This document shows, piece by piece, positions 1 through 19,046 of a DNA stretch of 64,000 nucleotides (position 1 is its first letter; the number at the start of each line of letters is the position of its first letter). This DNA comes from Deinococcus metallilatus (GTDB taxonomy: Bacteria; Deinococcota; Deinococci; Deinococcales; Deinococcaceae): positions 1,131,001 through 1,195,000 of the forward strand of contig NZ_CP038512.1 of NCBI RefSeq assembly GCF_004758605.1, written 5' to 3'. The notes below the pieces were generated by a model. That model saw only the letters and a program-made list of their open reading frames with translations. It had not been told where the DNA came from and ran no database searches. Made by a program: the position numbers and the translations under genes.

Positions 1-433
1 CCGCCATCCAGGCGAAGGCCGCCCCCAGCAGCAGGCCCACGAGCACGTCGCTGGGATAGTGGACGTGGAGCGCGAGGCGCGAGAAGGCGATCAGCGCGAT
101 CAGCAGCAGCGCGGCTGCCCACATGCCTGCCCGCCCGACCTGCCCGGCGATGCCGCCCCAGAGCGTCGCCGCCAGTTGCGCGTGCCCGCTCGGCAGGCCC
201 GGGCCGCCTGCCGTGGCGCGGGCCGCCTCGCTCGCCACACCGGGATGTTGCGTGAAGGGGCGGGGGAGGTCGAAGCCGAACTTCAGGGCGGTGTTGACCA
301 GATACGAGAGCGCGAAGGCCACCCCCAGATTCTGCCCGCCCCGGGGATTCACCAGCCAGGTGTACAGCGCCAGCACCACGATAAAAACCTCGTCACGCCC
401 CAGAGACGTGACGGCCAGCCAGAAAGATTCCAT
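1..433 (-). CDS. PAP2-family membrane phosphatase (3' end outside window)
   Basis: Reading back from the ATG at 433 gives 144 residues before the window edge. All three acid-phosphatase motifs of the PAP2 superfamily are visible: KX6RP (KFGFDLPRP, residues 51-59), PSGH (81-84) and SRX5HX3D (118-129, ending HYPSD). Hydrophobic stretches around residues 17-28, 36-50, 104-117 and 130-143 fit a multi-pass membrane enzyme with its active site at the membrane face. Family members hydrolyse lipid phosphates such as undecaprenyl pyrophosphate or phosphatidic acid; the substrate here cannot be told. It is divergent from the ABC ATPase gene, with 63 bp between the two starts. Confidence 0.88.
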   Translation of the reverse strand, partial: MESFWLAVTSLGRDEVFIVVLALYTWLVNPRGGQNLGVAFALSYLVNTALKFGFDLPRPFTQHPGVASEAARATAGGPGLPSGHAQLAATLWGGIAGQVGRAGMWAAALLLIALIAFSRLALHVHYPSDVLVGLLLGAAFAWMA

Positions 434-484
434 GTCCGCCTATTGTGAGGGATGCAGCCTTTCGGGACGAGGGGCGCGCGGCGG

Positions 485-490
485 TACACT
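485..490 (+). promoter_or_regulatory. Leaderless -10 box
   Basis: TACACT ends 6 nt before the ATG at 497. There is no Shine-Dalgarno in between, so transcription should start at or next to the start codon. Confidence 0.6.
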
Positions 491-496
491 GGGCGT

Positions 497-2098
<1,602 letters not shown>

Positions 2099-2117
2099 GG
2101 GAGAGGAAAAGGAAAGA

Positions 2118-2141
2118 GGCCGCCTCGTGGATGGGGCGGCC
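2118..2141. terminator. Hairpin after the ABC ATPase gene
   Basis: GGCCGCC (2118-2124) pairs with GGCGGCC (2135-2141) over a 10-nt loop. Only a weak T-rich tail (cttgttg) follows. It lies between convergent genes. Confidence 0.5.
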
Positions 2142-2156
2142 CTTGTTGATAAAATT

Positions 2157-2704
<548 letters not shown>

Positions 2705-2807
2705 CGCTCACTTTGGGCGATGAACCTGACCCTAGGGTGATGCGGCCTTGAGGGAACGTGAGGGGAACACAAATACAGGCACGCCCGGGAGCGTCCATGC
2801 TGGGGCC

Positions 2808-3254
2808 ATGAGGAACGTTGCGGGAATCCTGCTGCTGGGCCTGCTGACCGCCTGCGCGCCCGCCGCCACCACCCCCAGAACCCAACTCGCCGCCCAGGCC
2901 ACCGTGCAGGGCGGGCTGTTGACGGTGACGGTGGTGAATGTCGGGCCGTATGACGTGCTGCTGGAGGATACCTGCCCCCGGCCCTTCACCATCGGCTACA
3001 ACGTCCTGCCCGTGACCGGTGGCACCTCCGCTTCGACCGAGGGCCAGCCCTGCGTGGCGGCCCCGCTGCCCCCCCGGCTGTGGCGGGTGGGGGAGGGCAT
3101 TTCCTCGTCGATGACGCTGGCGCTGTCGTCCGGCACGCAGACGCTGGAAGCGTGGGCCCGGCCGCAGGTGAGGCTCGCGCCGGGAGGCAAGGCCCAGGGG
3201 GCGGTCAGGACGCTCAATGTGGTGACCCCCGCGTTCACCCTCATGGTGCCCTGA
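2808..3254 (+). CDS. Hypothetical lipoprotein
   Basis: 148 aa. The signal peptide [16 protein letters not shown] ends in a lipobox (LLTAC) with Cys at residue 16. The mature domain is beta-rich and carries two cysteines about 25 residues apart (DTCPRP and QPCVAA). The pattern of an early strand with NVGPYDV and a late strand with LAPGGKAQG is reminiscent of small immunoglobulin-like or BsuPI-type domains, but this is weak. ATG 2808 is chosen for the signal peptide; catgct at 2796-2801, 6 nt upstream, may be a poor leaderless -10. It converges on miaB, with a hairpin between. Confidence 0.7.
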   Translation: MRNVAGILLLGLLTACAPAATTPRTQLAAQATVQGGLLTVTVVNVGPYDVLLEDTCPRPFTIGYNVLPVTGGTSASTEGQPCVAAPLPPRLWRVGEGISSSMTLALSSGTQTLEAWARPQVRLAPGGKAQGAVRTLNVVTPAFTLMVP

Positions 3255-3265
3255 AGACGGCCAAA

Positions 3266-3289
3266 GCCGGGGCAGAGGGCGGCCCCGGC
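3266..3289. terminator. Bidirectional hairpin between lipoprotein gene and miaB
   Basis: GCCGGGGC (3266-3273) pairs perfectly with GCCCCGGC (3282-3289) over an 8-nt loop. Both convergent genes end within 25 bp. There is no strong U tract. Confidence 0.55.
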
Positions 3290-3304
3290 CTCCTGCCCGC
3301 GCCG

Positions 3305-4684
<1,380 letters not shown>

Positions 4685-4782
4685 CTGTACTCTCCTCGGC
4701 CTGACGGAGGGATTCCGGGGCCTTCACGCGCGGCGACCTGTGCTGCTGCCTGGGCCACCGCGACCGGGAGGAATTCTAGCGT

Positions 4783-5268
4783 TCAGGGCACGGTGGGTGC
4801 TGGCGAGGCGGGCACGTTGGCCGGGGCGCCCCCCTCCGGCTGCTTGTCCAGGTTCACGACGTACCCCAGCAGTTCCCTCCCCAGCAGCACGGTCCGCAGG
4901 GTGCCGCTGAGTTTCGTCCCGTCGATCTGGGCGCGGAGCGTCCCGCGCAGCTTGTCGCCGTCCTCGTAGAGATTCACGTCGATGCTGCCGCCCTGCCCGG
5001 CCCGCTGGAACTTGCCGCTGAGGGCGTAGGCCTTGCGGCTTTCCAGATTGGTGATGACGCCGCTCGCCCGGCCCTCGCGTTCCTGAACGTACAGGATCAG
5101 GCGGTAGGGCACCCGGCCGGTGCCGCCCACGCCGATACCCTCGTAGGTGCCGTTGAGGGCGCGCTCCAGCGGCGTACTCGGGGAGATGTACGCGCCGAAG
5201 GCGCAGCCGGTCAGGGCGGGGAGGAGCGCGGCGGCGAGCAGGACGCGGGGGAGGGCGTTCGGGCGCAT
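4783..5268 (-). CDS. Hypothetical lipoprotein
   Basis: 161 aa from ATG 5268. The signal peptide [22 protein letters not shown] ends at a lipobox Cys (residue 22). The mature domain has short alternating strands ([36 protein letters not shown]) that look like a small beta-barrel or sandwich, then a flexible C-terminus rich in Pro and Ala. I recognise no family. A TAGGCT box (5274-5279, minus strand) ends 5 nt before the ATG, which decides this start over an upstream in-frame ATG. Confidence 0.72.
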   Translation of the reverse strand: MRPNALPRVLLAAALLPALTGCAFGAYISPSTPLERALNGTYEGIGVGGTGRVPYRLILYVQEREGRASGVITNLESRKAYALSGKFQRAGQGGSIDVNLYEDGDKLRGTLRAQIDGTKLSGTLRTVLLGRELLGYVVNLDKQPEGGAPANVPASPAPTVP

Positions 5269-5326
5269 ACCGGAGCCTAAACGGCCCTCATGAAGGGTGT
5301 CTGACGGGGAAACGGCGGGCAGACGG

Positions 5327-5332
5327 TATACT
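5327..5332 (+). promoter_or_regulatory. -10 box with a leader of about 70 nt
   Basis: TATACT is 75 nt before the DUF4242 start codon, which has its own Shine-Dalgarno. No clear -35 is spaced at 17 nt. Confidence 0.4.
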
Positions 5333-5407
5333 GGGCGCTCCACAATCCCGTTCTCCGCCCCGTTCCTCAAGAGCCTCTGTCCATACGCCCATGCAGGAGG
5401 GTCAGCC

Positions 5408-5683
5408 ATGCCCAAGTATGTGATCGAACGCGAGCTGCCCGGAGCCGGAACGCTCAGCCAGGACGACCTGCGCGGCATCTCGCAGAAGTCGCGCGCCGTG
5501 CTGGAGGAACTCGGCCCCCAGATTCAGTGGGTCGAGAGCTACGTCACCGACGACAAGATCTACTGCGTCTACATCGCCCCGAACGCCGACCTGATCCGCC
5601 AGCACGCCGAGAAGGGCGGCTTTCCGGCCAACAGCGTCTCGGCCGTGCGGTCCACCATCAACCCCACCACCGCCGAGGGCTGA
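5408..5683 (+). CDS. DUF4242 domain-containing protein
   Basis: 91 aa starting MPKYVIERELPG. It matches the short ferredoxin-like DUF4242 type: an opening strand YVIERELPGAG, a central helix, then WVESYVTDDKIYCVYIAPN and a late helix NADLIRQHAEKGGFP. Some family members bind nickel or other metals, but function is unknown. AGGAGG (5395-5400) sits 7 nt before the ATG, an ideal ribosome-binding site, and a TATACT box lies further up at 5327-5332. Unlike many genes here it has a conventional leader. It is divergent from the lipoprotein gene on the left. Confidence 0.85.
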   Translation: MPKYVIERELPGAGTLSQDDLRGISQKSRAVLEELGPQIQWVESYVTDDKIYCVYIAPNADLIRQHAEKGGFPANSVSAVRSTINPTTAEG

Positions 5684-5711
5684 ACCGGCCGCGCCTCCTC
5701 GCTGTCCGGCC

Positions 5712-6533
<822 letters not shown>

Positions 6534-6543
6534 GCCGCCCACC

Positions 6544-7710
<1,167 letters not shown>

Positions 7711-8091
7711 GGGACCCAGCGTAAGCCGTGAACGGTGAACTCACGGCCCGGGGCTGCTTCTTGGCGGCTGGAAGGCAGGCTGGTCTGGTGGAGCGGTGGA
7801 GGTGGAAGGTGTTCCCCCCACCCCCCACCGGGGGGCAGGGGGAGCTTTCCGCTGCGCTCGGCAAAGGGAGACTCGTTGAGCGGCGGAGGTGCTTGGGGCG
7901 TGGACGGTTCCTGCCTGGAACGTGTTGATCTCCGCCGGGCGGCTGCGGGCCTGCGGCCCGAAAGCTCCTCTGCCATGCCTGCACACTTGCAAGGTGGAAC
8001 CTAGCCGTCGCCTACAGAGTTTTGAAAAGACAAAAGATAGGGGCGCTTCCGCTTGGAACTTATGCGACTGGGAAGAAGAAAGCGTGTAGAA

Positions 8092-8155
8092 CGCTGTTTT
8101 TCTCTTCCCCCTTGAGGGGGGAGGCTGGGAGGGGGTGAACAGGCCGGGCATCCCA
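8092..8155 (+). repeat. Partial type B intergenic repeat
   Basis: The left half of the element seen complete at about 25842-26035: a T/A-rich edge, the palindrome CCCCCTTGAGGGGGG, then GAGGCTGGGAGGGGGTGAAC and AGGCCGGGCAT. The right half is missing. Confidence 0.6.
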
Positions 8156-8197
8156 GCCCCACGTTTCCTCAACTCCCTCGCCCTTCCCCGCCAGAGG

Positions 8198-8215
8198 TTC
8201 GCGTAAGTCCTAAGC
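8198..8215 (-). repeat. Solitary MITE terminal repeat
   Basis: TTCGCGTAAGTCCTAAGC matches the right end of the elements ending at 14239, 15340 and about 51110. No matching left end was found upstream, so this is a remnant. Confidence 0.55.
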
Positions 8216-8275
8216 GTTGGGAGCGGCAGGGTGGGGAGGAGTCGCGATAGGCGACATCCCCTTTCCCGAAGGCTC

Positions 8276-8767
8276 TCAGAACGGCAGGATGGCCGGTTGC
8301 TGCCACACACCCTGGGTGAACGTGAATGGCCCGAAGGTGGGGTGGCCCAGCACGCCCAGGTCGGCGGTGAAGGTGCCGTCCACGCGGTAGGCCACCTGCT
8401 GCCCACGCGCGACCCTCAGGAACGCCCCGGCGGTCTGGAGGGTGACGGGCAGGCTGAGGTTGGCGAGCTGTTCGGCCTCGCCCCGCGCGGGCAGGTTCAC
8501 GTTGGGCAGGTTCACGCTGCCCACGTTCTGCCCGTCGAGGATGAGCTGGCCGCCGATGTTGGCGAGCCGCACCGGGACGGGATTGGGGTTCCCGACCCGC
8601 AGCCGCAGGGTGATGCTCGCCGTCGCGGGGTTCGGGCCGCTGGGCAGGGACAGGCCTGTCAGGCGCACGCTCTGGACCTCGAAGGTCGGCACCTGCACGA
8701 CCGACTGCGTGGGCGCACATGCCCCCAGCCCGAGCGCGAACAGGGGAGCCAGCAGCAGCTTCTTCAT
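8276..8767 (-). CDS. LEA14-like (LEA type 2, WHy domain) lipoprotein
   Basis: 163 aa from ATG 8767. The signal peptide [17 protein letters not shown] gives lipobox LGAC (Cys 17). The mature domain matches the WHy/LEA2 fold: [11 protein letters not shown], then [21 protein letters not shown] with the hallmark NPNPVPV, and a later strand pair ending [13 protein letters not shown]2 proteins in bacteria are linked to desiccation and stress tolerance, which suits Deinococcus, but that role is inference. TAAGTT (8775-8780, minus) ends 7 nt before the ATG, so the mRNA is probably leaderless. It is divergent from the secreted barrel-like gene. Confidence 0.85.
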   Translation of the reverse strand: MKKLLLAPLFALGLGACAPTQSVVQVPTFEVQSVRLTGLSLPSGPNPATASITLRLRVGNPNPVPVRLANIGGQLILDGQNVGSVNLPNVNLPARGEAEQLANLSLPVTLQTAGAFLRVARGQQVAYRVDGTFTADLGVLGHPTFGPFTFTQGVWQQPAILPF

Positions 8768-8836
8768 ACCGTCAAACTTACCTGCTCCGGGGGAAGCCAT
8801 TCTGACGGCCCATCAGGAAGGCGGGTTCCCGCCTGC

Positions 8837-8842
8837 TAGGCT
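8837..8842 (+). promoter_or_regulatory. Leaderless -10 box
   Basis: TAGGCT ends 6 nt before ATG 8849, with no Shine-Dalgarno. Confidence 0.6.
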
Positions 8843-8848
8843 GCCCGC

Positions 8849-9811
8849 ATGAAGCGGATGATGACGGCTCTGGCCCTGGCCGGAGCGTGTGCGGGCGGGG
8901 CGGGGGCACTCGCCCTGGACTTCGGCGTGACGTACCGCGCGGGCGCCCCCTGGGACGGCGGCCTGCTGCGGGCCGGAGTCCATGACGTGACCTTCGGGCG
9001 CGGCACCCTCTCGGCGGGCGTGTCCAACCGGGCGGTGGAGGTCGGGGTGGTGCAGGGCTTCAGCCTGCCCCCCGCCGGGGCGCTGAGTGCCCGCGCGGAC
9101 GCCGCGCTGACGTGGTCGGGCGGCGTGCGCCTCTCGTCACGGGCGAATGGAACCCTCGGCCCGGTCGCGCTGGACCTGGGCGGGACCTTCTTCACGGCCC
9201 CGGCAGTGAACGTAGACCCGCTGGCCGCCTGGACGCTGGCCCCCACCGACCTTCGGACAGGCGGCTGGAACGCCGATTTCACCGCCCGCTACCGCGTGAA
9301 CCGCACACTGATCGCCGTCCTGGGAGGTGAGTTCGGGCCGCAGAACCAGGGCCTGTTGGGGGTGGAGTGGCGGCGCGACCTGACGCGCGTGCTGCCCCCC
9401 GCCGAGGGGGACGACCCCGACGCCGAACCGGCCACCGAGCGGACGGGCACCCTCGCGCTGCGGCTGGGGGCACGCGCCGGGCAGGACGTGCGGGGCGTGA
9501 CGGGCGGCGTGACCTACAGTGCCGAGTCGGGCTTCACGGTGGCCCTCGACGCGCTGGCCGGGCCGGGTACCTGGGGCGCGGTGGGCAGCCTGAGTGCCCC
9601 GGACGTGCTGGGGGAGGGCAGCACCACGCGGCTGTACCTGGCCTACGAGCCGTGGCGGCGGGCGAGCGCCCCACTGCGGGCCGGGGCCGAGGCCACGCTG
9701 CCCGTCGGGCGCGGCACGCTCAGCCTGGACGTGCGCGGCGGGACGGGGGGCCTGGGCGCGCGGGTCGGGTACAGCTTCCCACTGGGCGGCACTTCCCCGG
9801 AGCAGCCCTAG
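8849..9811 (+). CDS. Secreted beta-barrel-like protein, unknown
   Basis: 320 aa. The signal peptide (about residues 1-23, ending ALALDFG) is followed by a long run of alternating short strands with Gly/aromatic turns, such as WRRDLTRVL, LALRLGARAG, YLAYEPWRR and LGARVGYSFPL. This fits an outer-membrane barrel or a repeated beta protein. The C-terminus (GGTSPEQP) lacks the terminal aromatic residue typical of BAM substrates, so barrel status is uncertain. The stop codon TAG at 9809-9811 coincides with the CTAG target of the downstream insertion sequence; the protein is therefore not truncated. Confidence 0.65.
   Translation: MKRMMTALALAGACAGGAGALALDFGVTYRAGAPWDGGLLRAGVHDVTFGRGTLSAGVSNRAVEVGVVQGFSLPPAGALSARADAALTWSGGVRLSSRANGTLGPVALDLGGTFFTAPAVNVDPLAAWTLAPTDLRTGGWNADFTARYRVNRTLIAVLGGEFGPQNQGLLGVEWRRDLTRVLPPAEGDDPDAEPATERTGTLALRLGARAGQDVRGVTGGVTYSAESGFTVALDALAGPGTWGAVGSLSAPDVLGEGSTTRLYLAYEPWRRASAPLRAGAEATLPVGRGTLSLDVRGGTGGLGARVGYSFPLGGTSPEQP
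9808..9811. repeat. Target site duplication, left copy
   Basis: CTAG, matched by CTAG at 10724-10727. It includes the stop codon of the upstream gene. Confidence 0.7.
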
Positions 9812-10723
<912 letters not shown>

Positions 10724-10799
10724 CTAGCCGCCGGGCGCGGTGAACGCGGCGTCAGCGTCCCCCCGCCCTTCTCATGAGAGGGGGTGGAAGACTCGGGGG

Positions 10800-11474
10800 G
10801 TGAAGCGATCCCTCTCCCTGCTGACCCTCGCGGTTTCTCTCCTGATGTCAGGCGTGTCCTGTGCGGGCGCGCAGACCGTGCAGGATATCCTGAACCGGGT
10901 CGACGCCGCTCAGAAGGCCGCGAAGGACGTGACCTTCCGCCTGCAAGGCAGCGCCACCCTCGAATCCACCCCCCAGAAGATCGACCTGACCGTCAAGAGC
11001 ATTCCCGCGCAGGGCGTCGCCCGCCTGCAATTCGCCGCGCCCGACGCGCTGGCCGACAACGTGGTCGTGGCCGACCGCAACGAGGTGCGCCAGTACCTCT
11101 TCCTGACGAACCAGATCACCGTCACGCCGACCAGGAAGGCGGCCGACAGCGCGGGCTTCGGCGGCCTGGACTTCACGCAGCTCAGCAACGCCGCGACCCT
11201 GCTGAACCAGTACAACGTGAAGCTGCTGGGCACCACCACCGTTTCCGGCAAGAAGGTCTACCAGTTGGAGGCGGCGGCCAAGAACGCGAACACCACTGAC
11301 CGTGCCCGGGTCTGGATCACCGAGGCGGGCTGGCGGCCCACCCGCGTCCAACTGGTCGGCGGTGACAACAAGGTGCTGGCCGATCTGAACGTCACGAACT
11401 ACAGGGTGAACAGCGGCCTGACCGTCACCGGCCTCCGGGCGCTGCCCAAGGACGCCCAGGTCATCCGCCAGTAG
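10800..11474 (+). CDS. LolA-like outer membrane lipoprotein-sorting protein
   Basis: 224 aa from GTG 10800. The signal peptide [25 protein letters not shown] is followed by [24 protein letters not shown], the opening helix and strand of LolA/LolB-fold proteins. The strands [18 protein letters not shown] and [15 protein letters not shown] continue the half-barrel. LolA carries lipoproteins across the periplasm; related MucB/RseB and DUF4412-type proteins share the fold, so the precise role is open. An upstream in-frame ATG (10740) would add 20 non-signal residues. The gene begins about 75 bp after the IS and ends at a strong bidirectional terminator. Confidence 0.75.
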   Translation: MKRSLSLLTLAVSLLMSGVSCAGAQTVQDILNRVDAAQKAAKDVTFRLQGSATLESTPQKIDLTVKSIPAQGVARLQFAAPDALADNVVVADRNEVRQYLFLTNQITVTPTRKAADSAGFGGLDFTQLSNAATLLNQYNVKLLGTTTVSGKKVYQLEAAAKNANTTDRARVWITEAGWRPTRVQLVGGDNKVLADLNVTNYRVNSGLTVTGLRALPKDAQVIRQ

Positions 11475-11510
11475 GCCCGCACGGCTGCACTCTGCGGCCT
11501 GCCGGAAACG

Positions 11511-11545
11511 GCGAACGCCCCCGCTGCAATGGCGGGGGCGTTCGC
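11511..11545. terminator. Strong bidirectional terminator
   Basis: A perfect 14-bp stem, GCGAACGCCCCCGC with its complement, and a 7-nt loop (11525-11531) between two convergent genes. Confidence 0.8.
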
Positions 11546-11562
11546 TCTTCCGGGTGTGCGGA

Positions 11563-12330
11563 TCAGCTCAGAACGCGGCGGGCACCGACGAAGCGGCTGG
11601 CCCAGTAGGGGTTGCTGAACAGCGGCTCGATCATCGTGCGGCCGTAGAAGCTGTTCGCGTTGGCCATCATGCCGCCCCCGACATAGATACCGACGTGGCT
11701 GGCGACGGTCCCCGTGGTGTTGAAGAACACCAGGTCACCGGGTTGCAGGTTCCGGCTGTTGACTGCGGAGCCCGCGCGCCACTGGGCGGCGGCGCTGTGC
11801 GGGAGGTTGATCCCCAACTGCTGGAACACCCGCATCGTGAAGCCCGAGCAGTCCAGACCGCCGCCGCCCGCACCGCCGTGCGCGTAGCGGATCCCCAGGA
11901 AGCGGGTCGCTGCCGTGCGGACGAAGGCCTGGCCTTTCTGGGGCGCGGCGCTGGCCTGCGCGGGACGCGCCGCCTTCGCCTTTGCCGGAGCTGCCGCCGT
12001 GCGCGGAGCAGGCCGCGCCGCTGCCGGACGGCTCGCCGCCGCCCGTGGAGCCGTGGCCGCCGGACGGGTCGCGGGAGTCTGGGTGGCCGGAGCCTGGGAT
12101 GCCGGAGTCTGGGACGCCGGAGCTTGGGCCGCGTCCCCCACGTTGAGCTTCTGACCGACTTCCAGCGTGCTGCTGCTCAGTCCGTTCAGCCGCATCAGTT
12201 CAGCCGGTTCCAGGTTGTGGGTCAGGGCCACCTGATAGAGCGTGTCACCGGCCTTGACCGTGTAGGCAGCGGCGAGGGCGCTACTGCTGCACAACGCGGT
12301 CGCCATCAGAAGGGTACGGAACGCTTTCAT
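11563..12330 (-). CDS. LysM and NlpC/P60 domain peptidoglycan endopeptidase
   Basis: 255 aa. Order: signal peptide (1-21), LysM (about 22-65, [17 protein letters not shown]), an Ala/Pro/Thr linker (about 68-130) with repeated PAT/PAS triplets, then NlpC/P60 (about 137-255). Catalytic Cys is in GLDCSGFT (about residue 160) and catalytic His in [10 protein letters not shown] (about 213). It should bind wall glycan through LysM and cut stem peptides outside the cytoplasmic membrane. TAAACT (12341-12346, minus) lies 10 nt before the ATG. Downstream it meets the perfect 14-bp terminator. Confidence 0.92.
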   Translation of the reverse strand: MKAFRTLLMATALCSSSALAAAYTVKAGDTLYQVALTHNLEPAELMRLNGLSSSTLEVGQKLNVGDAAQAPASQTPASQAPATQTPATRPAATAPRAAASRPAAARPAPRTAAAPAKAKAARPAQASAAPQKGQAFVRTAATRFLGIRYAHGGAGGGGLDCSGFTMRVFQQLGINLPHSAAAQWRAGSAVNSRNLQPGDLVFFNTTGTVASHVGIYVGGGMMANANSFYGRTMIEPLFSNPYWASRFVGARRVLS

Positions 12331-12699
12331 CGACCCGGGAAGTTTAACCCGCCTTTATTTTATTTTCCTTAATCCTTGGGCGAAGGCCAGGTTTTTATGC
12401 GCCTATACGCCCTCTATACGGGCCAAGAATCGATGAATACGGGAAAAATACCAGCCCCGGCTCAAGTTTCTCAGGATATGGCTCATTTGCGCTCTCATTG
12501 AAAATATGCTGTCTGGGTGGCGGTAAGTAGGAAAGCTGTGTGAAATCTAAAACTCACGGTTCTCATTTAAGCCAGATAGGGGAGTGCGGACCGTTCTCTG
12601 CCCGGGCTGGTCGAGTGTCCCTGTGTCAGTCCGCTCGCGCGGCGGCCTATACTCGCCGCAGCTCTACGCTTCAGGCCGCCCGCGCCCGCCGGAGGACCC
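12331..12699. other. AT-rich gene-free interval
   Basis: 369 bp between divergent genes. About 12345-12580 is much richer in A/T than the surroundings, with a tttattttattttcc run and near-repeats ctatacgcc and ctatacggg (about 12402-12421). It contains no ORF I would trust and no tRNA. It may hold the promoters of both flanking genes or a small RNA. Confidence 0.5.
12648..12653 (+). promoter_or_regulatory. -10 box with a 46-nt leader
   Basis: TATACT sits 46 nt before ATG 12700, whose GGAGG near 12691 is a ribosome-binding site. Confidence 0.5.
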
Positions 12700-13095
12700 A
12701 TGAAGGAACCGATGACCACTGAACAGCTCCTGCAAGGCCTCAAGCACTACCGCCGCATCGCCCGTCAGGACATGCTGCGCGCCCCCGAAACCCCCCACCC
12801 CGACGCCTTCTTGAACCACGCCGAGAGCCGCCGCGAGGTGTACGTCCTGCTGGGCACGTATGCCGAAACCCATGCCCCCGACGAGGTGATCGAGCACGCG
12901 CTGGAGCTGTACCGCCAGCTCCCCTTCGTCACCGGGACGGCAGAACACGAACACCCCGACATCAAGGGCCGCGAAAACGCCCTGGAGAACTTCTTCCTCC
13001 TGGTCGGCCTCGACCCCAAGGCCCGGCGCGAGGCCCGCAACCACCGCCCCAAGTTGAACGCGGATCAGGGGCAGGGGATGCCTGCCCAGGGGTGA
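12700..13095 (+). CDS. Hypothetical protein
   Basis: 131 aa, soluble and predicted all-helical ([68 protein letters not shown]). It is rich in His, Arg and Glu, with no signal peptide and no motif I recognise. GGAGG lies 5 nt before the ATG. The downstream uracil-DNA glycosylase starts 77 nt after its stop but has its own promoter-like box, so an operon is possible rather than certain. Confidence 0.65.
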   Translation: MKEPMTTEQLLQGLKHYRRIARQDMLRAPETPHPDAFLNHAESRREVYVLLGTYAETHAPDEVIEHALELYRQLPFVTGTAEHEHPDIKGRENALENFFLLVGLDPKARREARNHRPKLNADQGQGMPAQG

Positions 13096-13141
13096 CCCCC
13101 CAACCGTGCCCCAGCTTCCGCCGCCCGCGCCCCTGCGGCGT

Positions 13142-13147
13142 TACCCT
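13142..13147 (+). promoter_or_regulatory. -10 box for a leaderless mini-ORF before the uracil-DNA glycosylase gene
   Basis: TACCCT ends 7 nt before an ATG at 13155. That ATG opens a six-codon ORF (MRWSPA) whose TGA overlaps the glycosylase ATG at 13172. Confidence 0.45.
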
Positions 13148-13171
13148 GCCCGGCATGAGGTGGAGCCCCGC

Positions 13172-13846
<675 letters not shown>

Positions 13847-13864
13847 GGGAGTGGCGGCCGTCAA

Positions 13865-14239
13865 CTTAGGACTGGCGCGATTCAGAAGGAGAGGGTCGGG
13901 GAGGGGGTGGCCGCCGCTCGGCTGCCCTCAAAACAGGGCAGTCATTGGGTCATCCATTGGCCTCTCTATGCCGGGCCTGTTCACCCCCTCCCAACCTCAA
14001 CCCTCTCCTGCGGAGCTGTGCCAGTCAAGGGGGAGGGGCTTTTTTATCGCTCCACACGTTGTTTCTTCTTCATGAGAGGCTTACATGCATCACCCAGCCC
14101 CTTGTGGGGGATTGGTACAGCTCGCACCGCGAGAGGGTGGGACTCGCAGAGCTGCTTGCAGAGGGGGATGGACGGAGCAGCCGCGGGAAAACGCGATTTC
14201 CTTCTGCCGCCGTGAACCACGTTTCGCGTAAATCCTGAG
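13865..14239 (+). repeat. MITE-like element carrying an inserted type B repeat
   Basis: The left end CTTAGGACTGGCGCGA (13865-13880) is inverted relative to the right end TCGCGTAAATCCTGAG (14224-14239). The right part matches the core of the element at 15130-15340 (GGTACAGCTC, GGACGG-GCAGCCG). About 13885-14050 is a type B repeat in reverse, which explains the extra length (375 versus 211 bp). Confidence 0.65.
13885..14050 (-). repeat. Type B intergenic repeat, reverse orientation
   Basis: Read on the minus strand it begins cgataaaaaagcccctcccc and continues with GGGGGTGAACAGG, GGCATAGAGAGGCCAATGGA and a GCAGCCG segment, as in the copy at 25842-26035. Confidence 0.65.
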
Positions 14240-14314
14240 TTTTCAGTGGCCAGCAAGATCACGCGGCCTGCCGCTGCTGATCTTCCAGGGCTGAAAGTGG
14301 GTCGCCCTCCCCTC

Positions 14315-14320
14315 TACACT
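14315..14320 (+). promoter_or_regulatory. Leaderless -10 box
   Basis: TACACT ends 7 nt before ATG 14328. No Shine-Dalgarno is present. Confidence 0.65.
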
Positions 14321-14327
14321 GCCCCTC

Positions 14328-14585
14328 ATGCCCAACCCCGAATTCGTCGGATTCGTGAACAGCCTGCAAGCCACCGCCGAGGCAGCCCTGGGCGACCTGA
14401 ATGCCGCCACCGCCAGCGCGGCGCGTGACGGACTGCTGGAGGAAGGCCGGGCGAGGAAGGTGGCCGAGCGTTCCCTGAAACTGCTGACCATGCTGGCCGA
14501 GAAGACGCGCGGCAACCTGGATTTCACCGAGGCAGAACTGCTGACGGACGCCATCGGGAGCCTGCGCGCCCGGCTGGGCAACTGA
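14328..14585 (+). CDS. DUF1844 domain-containing protein
   Basis: 85 aa, small and soluble. The segment LLTMLAEKTRGNLDFTEAELL (second half) is the typical DUF1844 motif. The N-terminal half is a helix rich in Ala. Function of the family is unknown. The mRNA is probably leaderless (box at 14315-14320). dtd follows 18 bp later, so the two are likely co-transcribed. Confidence 0.85.
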   Translation: MPNPEFVGFVNSLQATAEAALGDLNAATASAARDGLLEEGRARKVAERSLKLLTMLAEKTRGNLDFTEAELLTDAIGSLRARLGN

Positions 14586-14603
14586 TGGGCCGGGGGAACT
14601 GAC

Positions 14604-15050
<447 letters not shown>

Positions 15051-15129
15051 GTGACGGGTTGGGGATGTGGGGGCATTTGCGTTGGAAGGCGTCCCCCCCA
15101 CCCCCAGCTCTCCAGCGCGGGGAAGCTTC

Positions 15130-15340
15130 AGCTCAGGACTGACGCGATTCAAAAGCCGGGTGCGTGTGGGTGAGGGCCTTTCACTCCTCTGCTGGGCAGC
15201 TCTACGAGTCCCCCCTTGTGGGGGAGGCTGGGACTGGTACAGCTCCGCAGGAGAGGGGGGTGGACGGCGCAGCCGTTCTAAGCGGGAAAACGCAGTGCTC
15301 CACCACTACCCAGAACAGAGTTTCGCGTCAGTCCTGAGCT
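15130..15340 (+). repeat. MITE-like element with perfect terminal inverted repeats
   Basis: AGCTCAGGACTGACGCGA (15130-15147) is the exact reverse complement of 15323-15340, an 18-bp repeat. The 211-bp body has no ORF of interest and carries the modules CAGCTCTACGAGTCC, GGGGGAGGCTGGGA and GGACGGCGCAGCCGT found in the other copies. No target duplication is obvious. Confidence 0.75.
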
Positions 15341-15413
15341 TTGGGCGAGGCCGGGGCGGGGAGGCGTCAGGTGACCGACGTTCCCCTTTCACCCGCACTG
15401 CCGGGCTGCCCGC

Positions 15414-15419
15414 TATTCT
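15414..15419 (+). promoter_or_regulatory. Leaderless -10 box
   Basis: TATTCT ends 7 nt before ATG 15427. Confidence 0.6.
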
Positions 15420-15426
15420 GCGCCGC

Positions 15427-16521
<1,095 letters not shown>

Positions 16522-16607
16522 CCCCGGCCCTGGTCAGCACGGTCACCCGTTCAAGCGAGTCAAGAGAGTACGGTGAGACACCGGTGGCCCGCAGGAGGAG
16601 AGGAAGC

Positions 16608-19046
<2,439 letters not shown>

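Larger units (their letters stand above)
7711..8275. other. Gene-free repeat-rich interval
   Basis: No credible gene in 565 bp. It holds a C-run/G-run palindrome (about 7815-7850), a GGGCCTGCGGCCC palindrome near 7945-7960, the motif ttttgaaaagacaaaa near 8021-8037 (shared with 19839-19854), a partial type B repeat (about 8092-8155) and a lone MITE end (8198-8215). Confidence 0.6.
13847..14327. other. Gene-free interval filled by a composite repeat
   Basis: No credible gene in 481 bp. Nearly all of it is a MITE-like element (13865-14239) with a type B repeat inside. The last 80 bp hold the promoter of the DUF1844 gene. Confidence 0.6.
15051..15426. other. Gene-free interval with a MITE-like element
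   Basis: No credible gene in 376 bp. It holds the complete element at 15130-15340 and, at 15414-15419, the -10 of the M23 peptidase gene. Confidence 0.6.

Noticed and set aside
5391..5423. Mini-ORF before the DUF4242 gene
   Set aside because: It runs into the gene by several codons out of frame and stops inside it, unlike the stop/start overlaps elsewhere, and the gene has its own AGGAGG.
7741..8406. Minus-strand frame through the gap 7711-8275
   Set aside because: It runs through repeat DNA, is Pro/Arg/Ser-rich and overlaps the LEA-like gene; no ribosome-binding site or -10 box.
12331..12699. Radiation/desiccation response motif (palindromic TTATGT...ACATAA)
   Set aside because: No convincing match was seen here or in other gaps, so no repair-regulon site is called.
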